Shown here piece by piece: positions 1 through 11,632 of a stretch of 64,000 nucleotides of DNA. The position numbers were made by a program, and so were the translations under genes. The DNA is taken from positions 1,178,001-1,242,000 of the forward strand of contig PZJY01000010.1 of the NCBI GenBank assembly GCA_031472005.1, given 5' to 3'. The DNA comes from Tetracladium setigerum. Lineage: Eukaryota; Ascomycota; Leotiomycetes; Helotiales. The notes beneath the pieces are model-generated. The model ran no database searches, was not told the DNA's origin, and saw only the letters and a program-made list of their open reading frames with translations. Every line of letters starts with the position of its first letter. The stretch's first letter is position 1.

Positions 1-436
1 AGCGTCACTTCGCATCCCTGCCACTCCCGGCTGCAATTCGGTTCAGGAAGTTTCGATGGAGTCTTTTGCTCTCTTGGCACGCCAAGGTGTCACGTGTCGT
101 CGGCACCAGTGTAGCTACTCTGCCGGACGAATCACAGCACAGATAATCTGGGGTCGTTTGAATGTGCAGGCAGAGCTGAGCTGTTGACGTATCAGCCTCG
201 AGGCATGTTTGGGGCTCTTTGTTTGGCTTCCCTCAGCAGTATCAACAACCACGACACTCAACCTCAACACATCATATCATCCACCCAGGATCAGATCGCC
301 AACAATACCAGCATCGCATACCATACGTTAACCTCGCCTCCGTCTCGCCCACGAGAAATATAGCTGCGGTATCATTGACCGTCGCCCACCCTTATGAGCA
401 CGACACACCCTTGCGCCCCGCTTCTGTAGAGCTGTA
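1..436. other. upstream region of the DUF2415 gene
   Basis: No convincing gene. This is the 5' flank and probable 5'UTR of the gene beginning at 437. A short open frame around 219-437 has no recognisable composition or family similarity. Confidence 0.5.
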
Positions 437-2806
437 ATGGCTGTGAAGGATGAAAGCCTGTGAGTGATATGACATTCTATTCTACATTATGATACTGCCT
501 ACTGACACTCTGTCTGGCACTTAGTCACCACGAGTCTGAAGATTTGATTCTTCCCACGCCCCGCAAATACTATCAGGCCCTCATATACAACAGGTGAGCT
601 CCTACATCCAAGAAGATGCCGCCGGCCGAGCTCTAATCATCCACAATAAAGTCACTGGCAGCTTAGATCCTTCATCTCGTCCCAGAGCTCGGCACTGTGT
701 ACTACCCAAGCGGAAGCGATATCATTGCCCTGAATACGAAGACTCGAGAACGAGAGAAGATCGCTCTGTTGAATTTCGCTCCCAGGTGTCTTGCCGCATC
801 GAAGGATTGGATATGTGTGGGAGGAGATGATGGAACATATGCTGCTGTGTCTTTGAAGGAGAAGAGAGTGCTGTCGGCACTGTCGACATCATTGGACTTT
901 GATGCCGATGCTCGCCTACCTTTGGACCTGGACTGGACTCCATCACATAGAGCAACAGTTCGCGAATCTATGCGTAGACCTCGTCCTCCTCCCCAGACTG
1001 TAACTCCAAAAATAACGAAGGTCGGGACACAAATCGTCAACTGTGTGACACTATGGTCGCCAACAGAAGAGCGAGTGGAAATGGCATACACCATCCCCGT
1101 TTCCGTCATTTCGAACAATGATTGCACGGTGACAATTATGAACTTGGAAAAATCCGAGCTTCTGCAGCAACTAGAGTTCCCTGACTATGTGAATCGATCC
1201 GTCATGTCACCCAACGGAGCCCTCCTAGCAACAATTTCAGACGACCCATATCTGTACATACATGAGCGACAAAAGAAACGCAAGTCCAAGAATGATCCAT
1301 GGAAACCTTGTTCGGATCCAAATCTAAAGTACGAATGGGTTCTCTTATGTCGGATTCAGCTTGAAGGACAACGACCAACCGAAAGGACAGAAATGAGAGG
1401 GAGTTTCGCTGCCTGCTTTTCGTGGTCTGGCAAGTATCTTGCTGTTGCTACCCAGTATGGAATGATTTCCATTTTTAATGTGGCAACTATCACAGAGAGG
1501 GAATCACTGGTTGCTGTGTTTTCAACTTCAAGACCCTCTACTGGTATGTATTCTCGACTGGGTTATCTCACGTGGACGCTAATGTTACATCAGATCGCGA
1601 TGTGGGTGGCGCTGTTAGGTGCATGTCATTCGCGCCTGGGCCATTTGATTTGCTTGCATGGACAGAATCCACTGGCCGCGTAGGGATCGCGGACGTGAGA
1701 ACTATGTTCTTTTCCAGGCAGCTCTTAATCTTAAATCACAACGCTGAAGGAGTTGAAAGGATACACGTTTCCGATAAGTCGAACAGAGACCCAATTGATC
1801 CAAGGCTTCGTTCTTTCCAGACGGAATCCTCGGCGGCTGGCAGTACCTCGGCCAGCAGCACTCCAGATTACCTAGGGCTTGACTATGATAGGCGACAGTT
1901 GAGACATTTAACAAGAGAAATGATGGATAGACATCAGTCTCCCATAACTGCTGAAGAGTTGGAAGTTCTGCAGGCCCACAGAATTGCTCGCCGGCAACGA
2001 GATGCTGCACACGCTGCTGAAGCGGCTCTCTCGGAAGCTACCAGTGCATCGAGATGGGTTTCTACAGATGCCGAGGAGGACGATCGTCGATCATCAACCA
2101 CTACGTTACCAGCCGCTCTGCGAGACTTCGTTAACCCAGATCGAGCGGGGGCGGCATCTTTCCGCAACTTTATTAACGAAAGAAACCAAGACCGTGAGAG
2201 ACGAGGCCTACATCCGCAAGAACCGCGCCGTCGGACGTCTGCGATTTTAGCTGCCGAAATCGCGACCGAAATTGCAAATGGGCCAAGTTCAAACGATACT
2301 AGAAATGATGCTGCTTCATTACTTGACCGTCTCTCGCTCGCTTCAAGACCACCAGCCCCTTTTGGTACCTCCAGCAGTCCATGGCCTTCTATTGATGCTC
2401 TTTACCGCACCAGACACTCTGAGGACCCGTTGCCGGAATTAACCATAAGGGACAGGTCTACTCGTCTCCGGATTGAGTTGGAAGAAGATGATCGACAAGA
2501 TTTTGCTCATCGCTTGCGTCAACCTTGGAGGCCATTAGGGGATGATAGTAGCTCAACCAATCTTACTGCACAAGAGAGACAGGTTTTGACACATGCAACG
2601 GGTGTCGCAAGTCGTCCTGGTGGAACTGTCGAGACGATGGGCTGCTGTTGGAGTGAGGATGGAAGAGTTTTGTAAGTCACAATTACTTCTGGATTATGTT
2701 CACTACTTACGAAGTTGTTAGATATGTTGGCGGTTCTAACGGCATTTATGAATACCACGTGAATGTCACTGGGAGAAAAATATTTCCCAGCATAGTGCTA
2801 CGATGA
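437..2806 (+). CDS. WD40-like DUF2415 family protein, one apparent frameshift
   Basis: Five exons: 437-459, 525-593, 652-1543, 1594-2671 and 2722-2806, all with GT-AG introns. The N-terminus carries a motif I recognise from this fungal family (DLILPTPRKYY, then HWQLR), followed by a predicted beta-propeller region (YYPSGSDIIALN, GGDDGTYAAV, ISIFNVA). The short DUF2415-like stretch follows around WDLL/GRVGIADVR, encoded just after 1594. The C-terminal half before the last exon is long, charged and probably disordered. The last exon encodes a conserved-looking end (YVGGSNGIYEYHVN...). The HWQLR frame and the YYPSG frame differ by one base at the CCC run 681-683, and one extra C gives a 715-residue protein with total length divisible by three. 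The molecular role is not established; some relatives are annotated as transcription regulators. Family assignment is from memory of fungal homologues. Confidence 0.75.
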
Positions 2807-3197
2807 AAGGGAGAGTAGTTTGATACCAGTGGGAAAGGGGGGATTGGAAAGGCGAATTGGAGTTTTTGAGTCAGGGCCACGAAAATATGTTTTTGGTGTA
2901 CAATACTGCACGGGTTATCTTTAAGCGTTAGCTTTGGAGTACATAATACGCTGGTATACACGTGTCAACACAGCGCCAGCAGTATACGTTGGCACTTTAA
3001 AACCAGCGAACACTGAATACCACTTGTTCGTTGTCATCTCTTGAGTGGTATTCTTGACATTGTGATATTTCGATCATTTCATTTAGCCAATCAGATATCT
3101 TCCTGGTGGATTACCTCATCGTACATGAGCTTGTTGCAACCTCATGCTATCTATACACTTCGGATATTACGAAGTTGTGAACTTCAATCAAGAAGAA
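2807..3197. other. intergenic region between DUF2415 gene and L2HGDH
   Basis: About 390 bp holding the 3'UTR of the upstream gene and the promoter of the next. No RNA gene or repeat seen. An in-frame ATG at 3144 could extend the downstream protein. Confidence 0.4.
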
Positions 3198-4629
3198 ATG
3201 ATCTGGCCTTTGCTGCAACGGCAATTGAAAATTGCAATTACTCCATCCTGTCGTTCTTTCGCTACTAGAACCGTTAGAAATGCTGACTTTACACATGCTG
3301 TAAGTCAACGGATGTCCAAGTTTGTTAAACAGTGACTAACCTCTAAAGATTGTAGGAGGTGGTGCAGTCGGTTTGGCGATAGCCCGTCAACTAGCATCCC
3401 GACCTGGAACAAGTACACTTCTCCTTGAGCGGAATGGTAGAGTGGGTGAAGAAACAAGCTCTAGAAATTCAGAAGTATGTATTGAAATTCTTCTCTTGGC
3501 CTATTAGAACCCCAATCTAATAATATGTCTTCTAGGTAATTCACGCAGGACTTTACTAGTATGTAAATCTAATAACGCTATTTTGACCTCCAATGAAGGA
3601 GCCAAACTCCCAGCCAGACAATTCTTACAAGAAAACGTTACTAATTTAGTACATAGTGGCCCAACATCACTCAAAACATCTCTCTGCATCCGTGGCAGGC
3701 AACTCCTCTACGACCTCTGCAATCGCCACTCTATCCCCCACCGCAACACCGGCAAATGGATCGTTGCGCAAACAAACGAGCAATGGGAAGAACTAGTGAA
3801 AGTCCATAAATTCAGTCAATCTATCTCCGATGTTCCCACGCATTTCGTATCCGTAGAAGAAGGCGCCAAACTGGAACCGTTTGTCCGAGCAAGAGTTGGC
3901 ATCTTAGCTTCTCCTACCACGGGTATCGTAGACTCGCATTCCTACATGCAATTTCTCCTTGGAGACTTCGAGGAGAAAGGCGGTGATGTCGCTGTGCATA
4001 GCACCGTCACCAACATTGAATATCTCGATGGAAATGGGTGGGAAATCACAACCCTCGACAAACGTTCCGGAGAAGAAACAAAATTCACAAGTGAAACCCT
4101 CATCAACTCGGCCGGCCTAGGAGCATGCTCCATAAACAACATGATTCTCCCATCCTCCCGCCACATTAAACCATACTACGCCAAAGGCAATTACTTCTCC
4201 TACTCTGCCTCTCACCCCAAAACAAAACATCTCATCTACCCGGCTCCCGTCCCCGGTCACGGTGGTCTAGGAACCCACCTCACTCTCGATATCAGCGGAC
4301 GTATTCGTTTCGGACCTGACGTCGAATGGGTTACCGATCCTACTGACTTATCAGTAAACACCACTCGTCTTGCGGAGGCAATCGAGCAGATCAAAATTTA
4401 TCTACCTGATGTGCGGGAGGAGTCGATAAAACCAGACTATGCAGGGATTCGACCGAAGATTGCGGAGGGCAGTGCGGCGACGTTTGGGAGTAAAGGATTT
4501 TTGGATTTTGTCATTAGGAAAGAGGAGGGATTCGAGGGGTTTGTGAATTTGTTGGGGATTGAGAGTCCAGGGTTAACTTCGAGTTTGGCGATTGGGGAGC
4601 AGGTGGAGAGGTTGTTGTATGGGGTGTGA
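3198..4629 (+). CDS. L-2-hydroxyglutarate dehydrogenase, mitochondrial (FAD)
   Basis: Four exons: 3198-3299, 3349-3474, 3536-3558 and 3657-4629, giving 407 residues. It oxidises L-2-hydroxyglutarate to 2-oxoglutarate with FAD, a metabolite-repair role. The first exon encodes a basic, Ser/Thr-rich leader with no acidic residue before position 29, consistent with a mitochondrial presequence. Exon 2 begins with the dinucleotide-binding motif IVGGGAVGLAIA and ends at SSRNSE. The tiny third exon encodes the family stretch VIHAGLY, and the C-terminal RPKIAEG and GIESPGLTSSLAIG stretches are typical. Splicing is unambiguous because the 23-base exon joins HAGLYY to GPTSLK. Start choice at 3198 rests on the presequence; 3144 is an in-frame alternative. 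No frame damage. Confidence 0.92.
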
Positions 4630-5535
4630 GTAACCTGTCTTAGCAGAACAGATGATATGAGTGGATCGGTTGGATTGGTTGTTTGAGTGGGTAGATTTAT
4701 TCGATTTTGGTCCAATTGACGAGTCTGGGTCCGATACATAGAAGATAAATTAGTACTGTAAAAACACATGAATGAGTGTCATTCACAATTCTACATGGCT
4801 ATCAAGGTTACTCAATTATCAGATTCGACATCTAGAATGATACCAGAGGCTATAAAGCTTTATTGAACGATAGAAGTGTCGAGACTTTTTCTCGTGGCTG
4901 TAATTGTCTCATGGAAACAAACGACCGAACGAATGAACAAGTGGAGGGTATAACCCCCTATGTGGGTTGAAATGACTGGTATTTGTGACTGTAGATAGAT
5001 CACTACACGCAAGATACAGCAGTATAGGTATGCAAGAGAAAGCACCCTCCCACTGGCTCGTGCGGACACATAAACTTCACTTGTGTACTGAGTGAGATTA
5101 AAGGGTTATAAAATCATGTTTGGCACTCTCAGTCCGTCGTTGCATGCTATCTTATAAGTCGTTGCAAAACCATCATGTTCTTGATTTTTGAGGGTAAACA
5201 AACTATGGATAGTAATCCAGTGTCGGTGCAACTATTTATCGGAGAAAAAAGAAGCGCAGTATGCGGAAATTTCTACAGTTGATGAGACCGAATACTGGCG
5301 AAGAATAGAAGGCACACATACAGGACAACCAGTTCACCAGACAGATCACTGTTCAGTTCGACTCAGCGACTTCGCTTGCAGAACGTCTGTGTGAGTAGGT
5401 ACCTAGCCTTAGTTTGCCTTGGAAGTCGCTCATGAACAGTATCCTCGACTTCATCAAACTGGACTCAAATCTGGGCCAATTTTCTTTGTCAAAACGATGA
5501 AATGGGTATCTTATCTTATGGGAAGTAGCAAGTCT
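4630..5535. other. convergent intergenic region
   Basis: About 900 bp between the 3' ends of L2HGDH (+) and the FYV7-like gene (-). Only short open frames without coding character. A palindromic AGGTACCT lies near 5397. Nothing else recognised. Confidence 0.4.
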
Positions 5536-6163
5536 TTACGCTCCAACCATCCTCTTAACCTTCTCCAGCAAAACCTTGCTCTCCTTCCCTAACTTACGCT
5601 GTCCGTTCTTCCCGCCTGTTCGTGCCTTTGCCATCGCCTTTCGAAATCGCTCTCGCTCCTCAATCTTTTCTTTTTTTTCTTTCTCCCTCCGCTCAAACTC
5701 AGCCCTCCTAGCTGCTGCAGCAGCCTTTTGCTCGTCCGCGAATGCTTTCTCCTTCTCGAAATACGCAGGCCGTTTTGTCTGCCTGCCTTGGACTGGTGGT
5801 GGGGTAGCTTCCCGAGGAGCATCGAGCATGGCTTGCCGTTCCGGATGTAGTTCTTGTGTTTGGGGCTCCTCGACTTCTGCTTCTGCTTCGGCGGGGTATA
5901 CCGAGGGAGTGATGGGTTCGGCGGCCTTGATTTTGGCGTAGGATTTCTTAACTTTGGCCTTCTGGATCAACTCCTTTTTGATTTTTATCACTGTGGTTCA
6001 TTATTAGTTGCGATACTTGGGTCTGAGGGAGAGAAGAGTTGTGAATACCTTTTCTTCTGTGGATTCCGTCTGGGAGGTTGTCTGGGCCAACCTTGAAGCC
6101 AGAGCGATGCTTCTTCGATGGACGTGCGGCAGAATCGTCGTCATGGTCTCTCTTGGGTGCCAT
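5536..6163 (-). CDS. FYV7: FYV7-like rRNA-processing protein
   Basis: Two exons, 6049-6163 and 5536-5990 on the minus strand, split by a 58-bp intron (5991-6048); 189 residues. Fyv7 family proteins are small, highly basic nucleolar factors needed for early pre-rRNA processing of the small subunit. Visible features are the N-terminal KRDHDDDSAARPSKKHR, then SGFKVGPDNLPDGIHRRK spliced to VIKIKKELIQKAKVKK, and a Lys/Arg/Glu-rich coiled-coil tail (EFERREKEKKEKIEERERFRKA). The splice restores a continuous basic helix. It is divergent from the Atos-family gene, sharing about 610 bp of promoter. Assignment is by overall composition and the N-terminal block, with no catalytic motif to confirm it. Confidence 0.8.
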
Positions 6164-6776
6164 CTTGTTTTTTGCTTGTTAAAAGAGTGGAATTGACGCT
6201 GTCGCGTGTTGCAGAGGTTTGCTTTGTATACTCGCAAGACTCTGTACTGAGATGGGAATAAATTCTGTGCCCAGCCCGCGCACTACGGTGACCTGGTTCG
6301 ATGCGATGCACTTTTATGTTTTTTTGGCGGTATCGGCTGTCTATCGGCTGCTCTTGTCTCCACTAACACACCCTAGCTCGTTGCTATCGATTGAGCGAGA
6401 GAGTGACGACTTCACCCGCCAGCATGATCAAGCACCCATTATTCTTCCTTCTCTCCACATGATTTCTACGCAGTCAACTTTGTGACCCGTGATTACACGA
6501 TTATGATCCATAACCCACCTGGGCATGACTTGGTGTGTTCTTCTCTCTATTTGAAGTATATTTTCTTGCAAAACTTTTCAATTTGAGTCATTTCCCAAAT
6601 CCTCCTCTTACACCTCAGACCACCAGGTACAAAGAACGCCATGCTTTCGGATCCCCGCATCGAGTCGATTAGCAACCAAACTCTCCCCTCTACGCTCGAT
6701 ATCTTGCCTTAAAAGACCATCAATCCGTCCTTGATGTTTGCATAGTACCCAGGGCACCTGGAGAAAGTGCTCCAAA
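6164..6776. promoter_or_regulatory. divergent promoter region FYV7 / Atos-family gene
   Basis: About 610 bp between two diverging start codons. T-rich tracts and short GC-rich blocks are present, but I cannot identify a defined operator. Confidence 0.4.
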
Positions 6777-9225
6777 ATGCCAATCTTTCAGGATGATCTT
6801 GGTGGTGGCGGCCGGAGTACACCGCCAGGACAACCAACAGCTTCACCGAACTTCGACATGTTGCGGGAGAGGAACGCCATGAGGAGGAAGGTTTCAGAAG
6901 AGAGTATACGTACAGAATTATGCGAAGGGCCCATTCCCGACAGTCCTCAAATCGAGCCGACTGCTGTTGAACAGCGGGAGTCCAACAAAGTCTCTGCAAA
7001 TGGGACCTCTGATAGAGGGGAGCTTATTGAGCGTTTGAAAAGAGGGGAGAGTCTGACATGGGTTCCAACTCGAAATGTACGTTGTAATTCACAACACCAA
7101 ATATGCATATGTTAACGTTGGAAAGCTGGAATCTTTGCTTCACGAGTACGAACGAACCACTCCAACCAGAAATCCTTTCACCTCCACCGCCGCCCTCCCA
7201 TTGCTCCCTTCTCCGGACATTTCAGACTTGGAGAGAACCGCAAAACAAGATGAAGAGCGTTTCCAGGCAGGCTTGGAAATTGAGAGGCCTCGATCGGCCT
7301 TGCACAGTGGAGATTTCACGGAATCTGGAAGTGTTGCGGGAGACAGACATCTGGGGCCAGCAGATTCACCTCTTTACAGACCAGAGCATCCTCGGTGGCT
7401 CACCAACAACCCATCACCAATCTATTCTCCCTTCCAAAACGATTCGCACTTCGCATCCACGGATGAAGTAAACTCGTTTGGTCTACGGTACCGAGCTCCG
7501 TCCATATCTTCCTCCCTCTCTTCTAGTTTCGTTTTAAAACCACCGACCAGTCCACTAGTGCAGTCCGAAAGCAATGATGATCTTGATCTATCCTCGGATA
7601 TAAACCCGATAGATATTACTTCTAGTCTCCCAAGGAATCTTCGACGTCATACCATGAATGCACCGCATTCGGCATATTCTACGCCTTCCATACCCTCGCC
7701 TGCAAATTTCAGCAGACCGCTGCCTCAGCTTCGACGAGATAATACCTATCCTTATCAAGCACATCAACCGCGGCGTTCATTAACCTCTTCGATCTCGCAG
7801 CCAGGATCGACCCCTCACACACCGTTTTTGAGATCTCGTCAAGCTTCATTTTCAGAAAACTCGCCACTTCATGCATCTATGGTGGGTTCTTACGAAGAAA
7901 GCATTCTTCGCGGGAGAATGTCAACAACACCTTCCAAGCCTCTCAATTTTGTCGCACAGATTGGTGTATTGGGTCTTGGGAAGTGTAAATCGAGCCTTCG
8001 TTGCCCTGCCCATGTGACATTGCCATTCCCAGCTGTTTTTTACAGCTACGAGACTACCACGCATGGCCGTGCAGGAAAGCCAGAGGATGGACCAAGTCCC
8101 TACGTCGGGCAAATTGACTTGGAGAATAATCTGCCGCATCCAGAGGAACCGCGTGACAGCAAGCGGAAGCGACCAGCTGTTGACGTGTCAAGGGTTCAAA
8201 CGGGAGATTCGAACATGATTGATGGGCAGGTTAGTACGCAGCTCAATGAACGAGAGATCCGACGAGCCGAGAAGCAAAAAAGAAGATCAACATCGCCAAG
8301 AGCCCCACCTGGAGGCAGCTATAGAATTCCCGAAAAGGGTCAGCTGCAAATTATCATCAAAAATCCAAACAAGACTGCAGTGAAGCTATTCTTGGTACCA
8401 TACGACTTGGCAGGGATGGAACCTGGTACCAAGACGTTTATACGTCAACGTAGCTACTCGGCTGGGCCGATCATAGCCCCTGCGTTGTCGTCAACTGCCC
8501 AAACGCCCTCTTCAAGTCATCTGGACCGACCAATTTTACGCTATCTCGTACACATACACATCTGCTCTCCGTCTCGTGGACGATTTTATTTGTACAAAAG
8601 TATTCGCGTTGTTTTTGCGAACCGTGTTCCGGATGGAAAGGAAAAGCTTAGAAATGAGATTTCGCTCCCCGAACCAAAATTCAGTACTTACAAACCAGGT
8701 CGAGAATCTAGTTTTGGAATTGGTCCAACTAGCAGCGCAGGTGTAAGCCTTGCGGCTGATAAGGCATTCAGAAGGCGAAGCTCAGGATTTCCTCTCGGGC
8801 AGCCGCATCGAGCATATGATAGTATGGATGGAATCACGCAGGCTTTGGAGAAAGGGTTTGGAGGCAGTTCGGCCTTCGACAGCGGCACAAGTGCACTTCC
8901 AATCCAGCCTATTCCATTTAGCTTTGCTCGCAGGCCTGTGCAACCTGCTGATGACGAACGATCGTCGAATCTTCAGTCACCGACTTCGAGCAAAAGTAGT
9001 CGACCGCCAACGGCTCAAGGATCTGCATATGATATGTCGTGGAGCAGCAATAATAGCTTTGGAGTCTACGATAAGCTGAGCAAAGGAGATGCTGGGTATG
9101 GAGGAAATATGTTCACAGGCTCGCCAGATGGTGGCAAGCAGGTGGCAGAGAGCTTGTTGGCTAAGAAGTTGAGAGATTTCGGGGTTGGAGCGCAGAACCA
9201 ACAGGAGAACCTGGATAGTGTGTGA
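6777..9225 (+). CDS. Atos/FAM214-family protein (DUF4210 and Chromosome_seg domains)
   Basis: Two exons, 6777-7076 and 7126-9225, with a 49-bp phase-0 intron; 799 residues. The long N-terminal half is Ser/Pro-rich and probably disordered. The first conserved block is YEESILRGRMST followed by VAQIGVLGLGKC and CPAHVTLPFPAVFYSY, which matches the Atos conserved region. The second is GQLQIIIKNPNKTAVKLFLVPYDL through RYLVHIHICSP and GRFYLYKSIRVVFANRVPDGKEKLRNEI, which matches the meiotic chromosome-segregation domain. Fungal members have been linked to meiotic chromosome segregation and animal Atos proteins to transcriptional regulation, so the function here is open. The start codon at 6777 is the first ATG in this frame. 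No frame damage. Confidence 0.85.
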
Positions 9226-9575
9226 TGTTCATTTTGGAGTAAATTGGCAAGGAAATACCCTTTGAAGTTACAGGAGCTTAGGATCAGGAAGGACTGGAGC
9301 ATTATTTGTATCTAGGGACGAACTACGGACGTATTGGCGCTTGATATTCGCATTTAGATTTGCTTTCTGTCGGAAATTGCAATTTATATACTTATTAAAT
9401 AATATTTTTTAACAAATTTCTTCCCATTTCTCTGGCTATCACACCACAGGCTTCTAGCGTGCAATGAAGAGTTTCTTGTTTACATTTTCTGTCATAATAA
9501 CAAACATCTCGCCTAAAGAAAGGAGGGCACATTGCTTGGCGTTATAGATCTTGGCACTTCCAAATTGACCCCACC
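9226..9575. other. intergenic region before SRP68
   Basis: About 350 bp: 3'UTR of the Atos-family gene, an AT-rich stretch near 9380-9420, then the SRP68 promoter. No further feature seen. Confidence 0.4.
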
Positions 9576-11632
9576 ATGGCCTCCCGCGAACAATTCATCT
9601 CACTCACATATAACCCCTCACGACACAACGAAATGGAGATCACCAGCTTTGTCATCTCCGGGCGCGTAAAGGCAAAGGACTTTGGCGACTATGGCAACTA
9701 CCGAAAGTCCCTTTCAAACCGAATCCACAATCTGCGTACGAAACTTGGGGTAGCAACCAAGGTTCGGGCAAAATACACGTCAAAGTCCTTCACGGCGGAA
9801 GACATTGGGCGGGATCATGAGTGAGGTTACCGCAGACTATCAATATATGAGGAACTAATGGTGTGATAGATTCGTCAACCTCCTACTTCTCACCTCCGAA
9901 CGGGCGTGGGCGCATGCCATGGCTATGAGGGACACCCACTCCACCGAAAGGCAAGGAATTACCGGCTCCTCACGATCACATATTATCTCCCGCCTTCACA
10001 AAGCAACTTCATACGCCTTTACTCTTTTTGAACTTCTCAAAGACCAATCCACCACAGGGGCAACTCTTGAAGATGTGCTCGAAGCGCGAGCCTATGCAGT
10101 AGCGTTGAAAGGAGCTACGGTATTCGAAAGCCAAAGTTGGGAAGCTTGCGTGAAGTATTACTCAGAGGCGCGAATCATCTACAGTGCACTCGCTGCGGGA
10201 ACCAAGAAAGATCTGTTCAGGGATATACTTGTTGATCCCGTTGATCCTAGCATCAGGTATGCGGCCTACAAACTGAGTATGCCCAGGACAGTGGCTATTC
10301 CTACTATTGCGAGACGGTTCTTTCCTTCGGAGGATACAGAGTTGGTTGGTCAGGTTGAGAAATTGGATTCGGACGTTTTGAGTGAGGAGCCGAAGAGAGC
10401 TAGGACCGAGATTTCGGATGCGGGTGCAGAGGCAGCTCCCAAGACGATTACGTGGAGATCGAGAACAGTGGATTTGGAGCATGCTGCTATTGCATCTGCT
10501 CTTGCGGCTGTGAAGAGTGCGGAGAAGATTTTGGCAGAGACGCTGAGTGCCCTCTCGGCTCAAGAGGCAAAGGAGCGAGCCGCTGCTTATGACGATATTC
10601 TCATTGCAAGTCAGGATGCTGTGGATGCAACCAAGCATGCAATCGATGAGTTGGTAGGTGAGGGCGTTGGACAAGGCGACAAGCGAGTGCAAAGTCTACA
10701 GATCACCAGGACGGCAGTTGGGTATGAGTTGATCAGTTGGCGAATCGGCCGTAACAGAGTTCTTGTTGGCTCTCAAGATGGCGCAGCTATCCAAGCTCCC
10801 GCTGTCAAAGACTCCAAGAAAAAAAACCAAAAGGTCGAAAATAAAGATGGCACAGGCAGAAAACTAGCACATCTACGAGAGAAAGCTGTTTTGTACGATG
10901 CTATCTTACAAAGTTTGGACTCGGTCAAGGAGTTACCCGGTGTTGCAGCCGACGAGAAATTCCTGGAAGAGCTCGAGGCGAAATATGGTTATTTCTCTGC
11001 TTTGAAGTACGCACACGATCACGCATGATGTTTGATTTTACCATTGCTAACCTCAAAAACAGGTGTCTAACGGTAGCCCGCTCCCACGCCCTCCTCTCGT
11101 CCCCAAAGAACGCCCTCGCCCTTCTAACTCTCGCAACGCAAAAATGCACATCCTCTCAAACCTACCTCTCATCCCAAATGGACACCACCACCTCATCCTC
11201 CCCTACAAACATAAGCATAAGCCACACTGAAGTATCCGCCCTCTTATCCCTCCTCGAAGGCGAAAGCACACACTTCCACGGTCTCGTTGAACTATCCAAC
11301 CTCACCCAGACTTCTCTAGACAAGCTCTCGTCAACTGCATCCACAAGACCACCTCTGGTAGAAAGATTGAATGAGTATGATGGTACTTTGAATATTGGGG
11401 CAAATTTGGTGACGTATCCTCCAAAGTTGGAGGTCGTGCCCGTGAAACCGTTGTTCTTTGATGCGGCGTGGAATTATATCGACTATCCAGGGAGGGAGGT
11501 GAGGAGCGTTGGTGTTGTGGGTGTTGAAGAGAAGGGGGAAGGGAGAGTGCTGGGGAGAAGGTTGAAGAAGGGAAGGGTGCAAGTCAGCAGCAGCAACCGC
11601 AGAAGAAGGGATGGTTTGGATTTGGTCGTTAA
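9576..11632 (+). CDS. SRP68: signal recognition particle subunit SRP68
   Basis: Exons 9576-9820, 9870-11006 and 11063 onward. SRP68 pairs with SRP72 on 7S RNA and is needed for co-translational targeting to the ER. The N-terminal RNA-binding region reads DFGDYGNYRKSLSNRIHNLR and LLLLTSERAWAHAM. The C-terminal part contains KPLFFDAAWNYIDYP and the characteristic tail KKGWFGFGR, ending at 11632. That tail lies one frame away from the preceding sequence. Either a 47-bp intron (11499-11545, GT-AG, no clear branch point) joins them, or one G is missing from the G run at 11534-11538. Both give lengths divisible by three (634 or 650 residues). Without correction the frame reads on to 11672 and loses the conserved tail. 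Confidence 0.92.
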
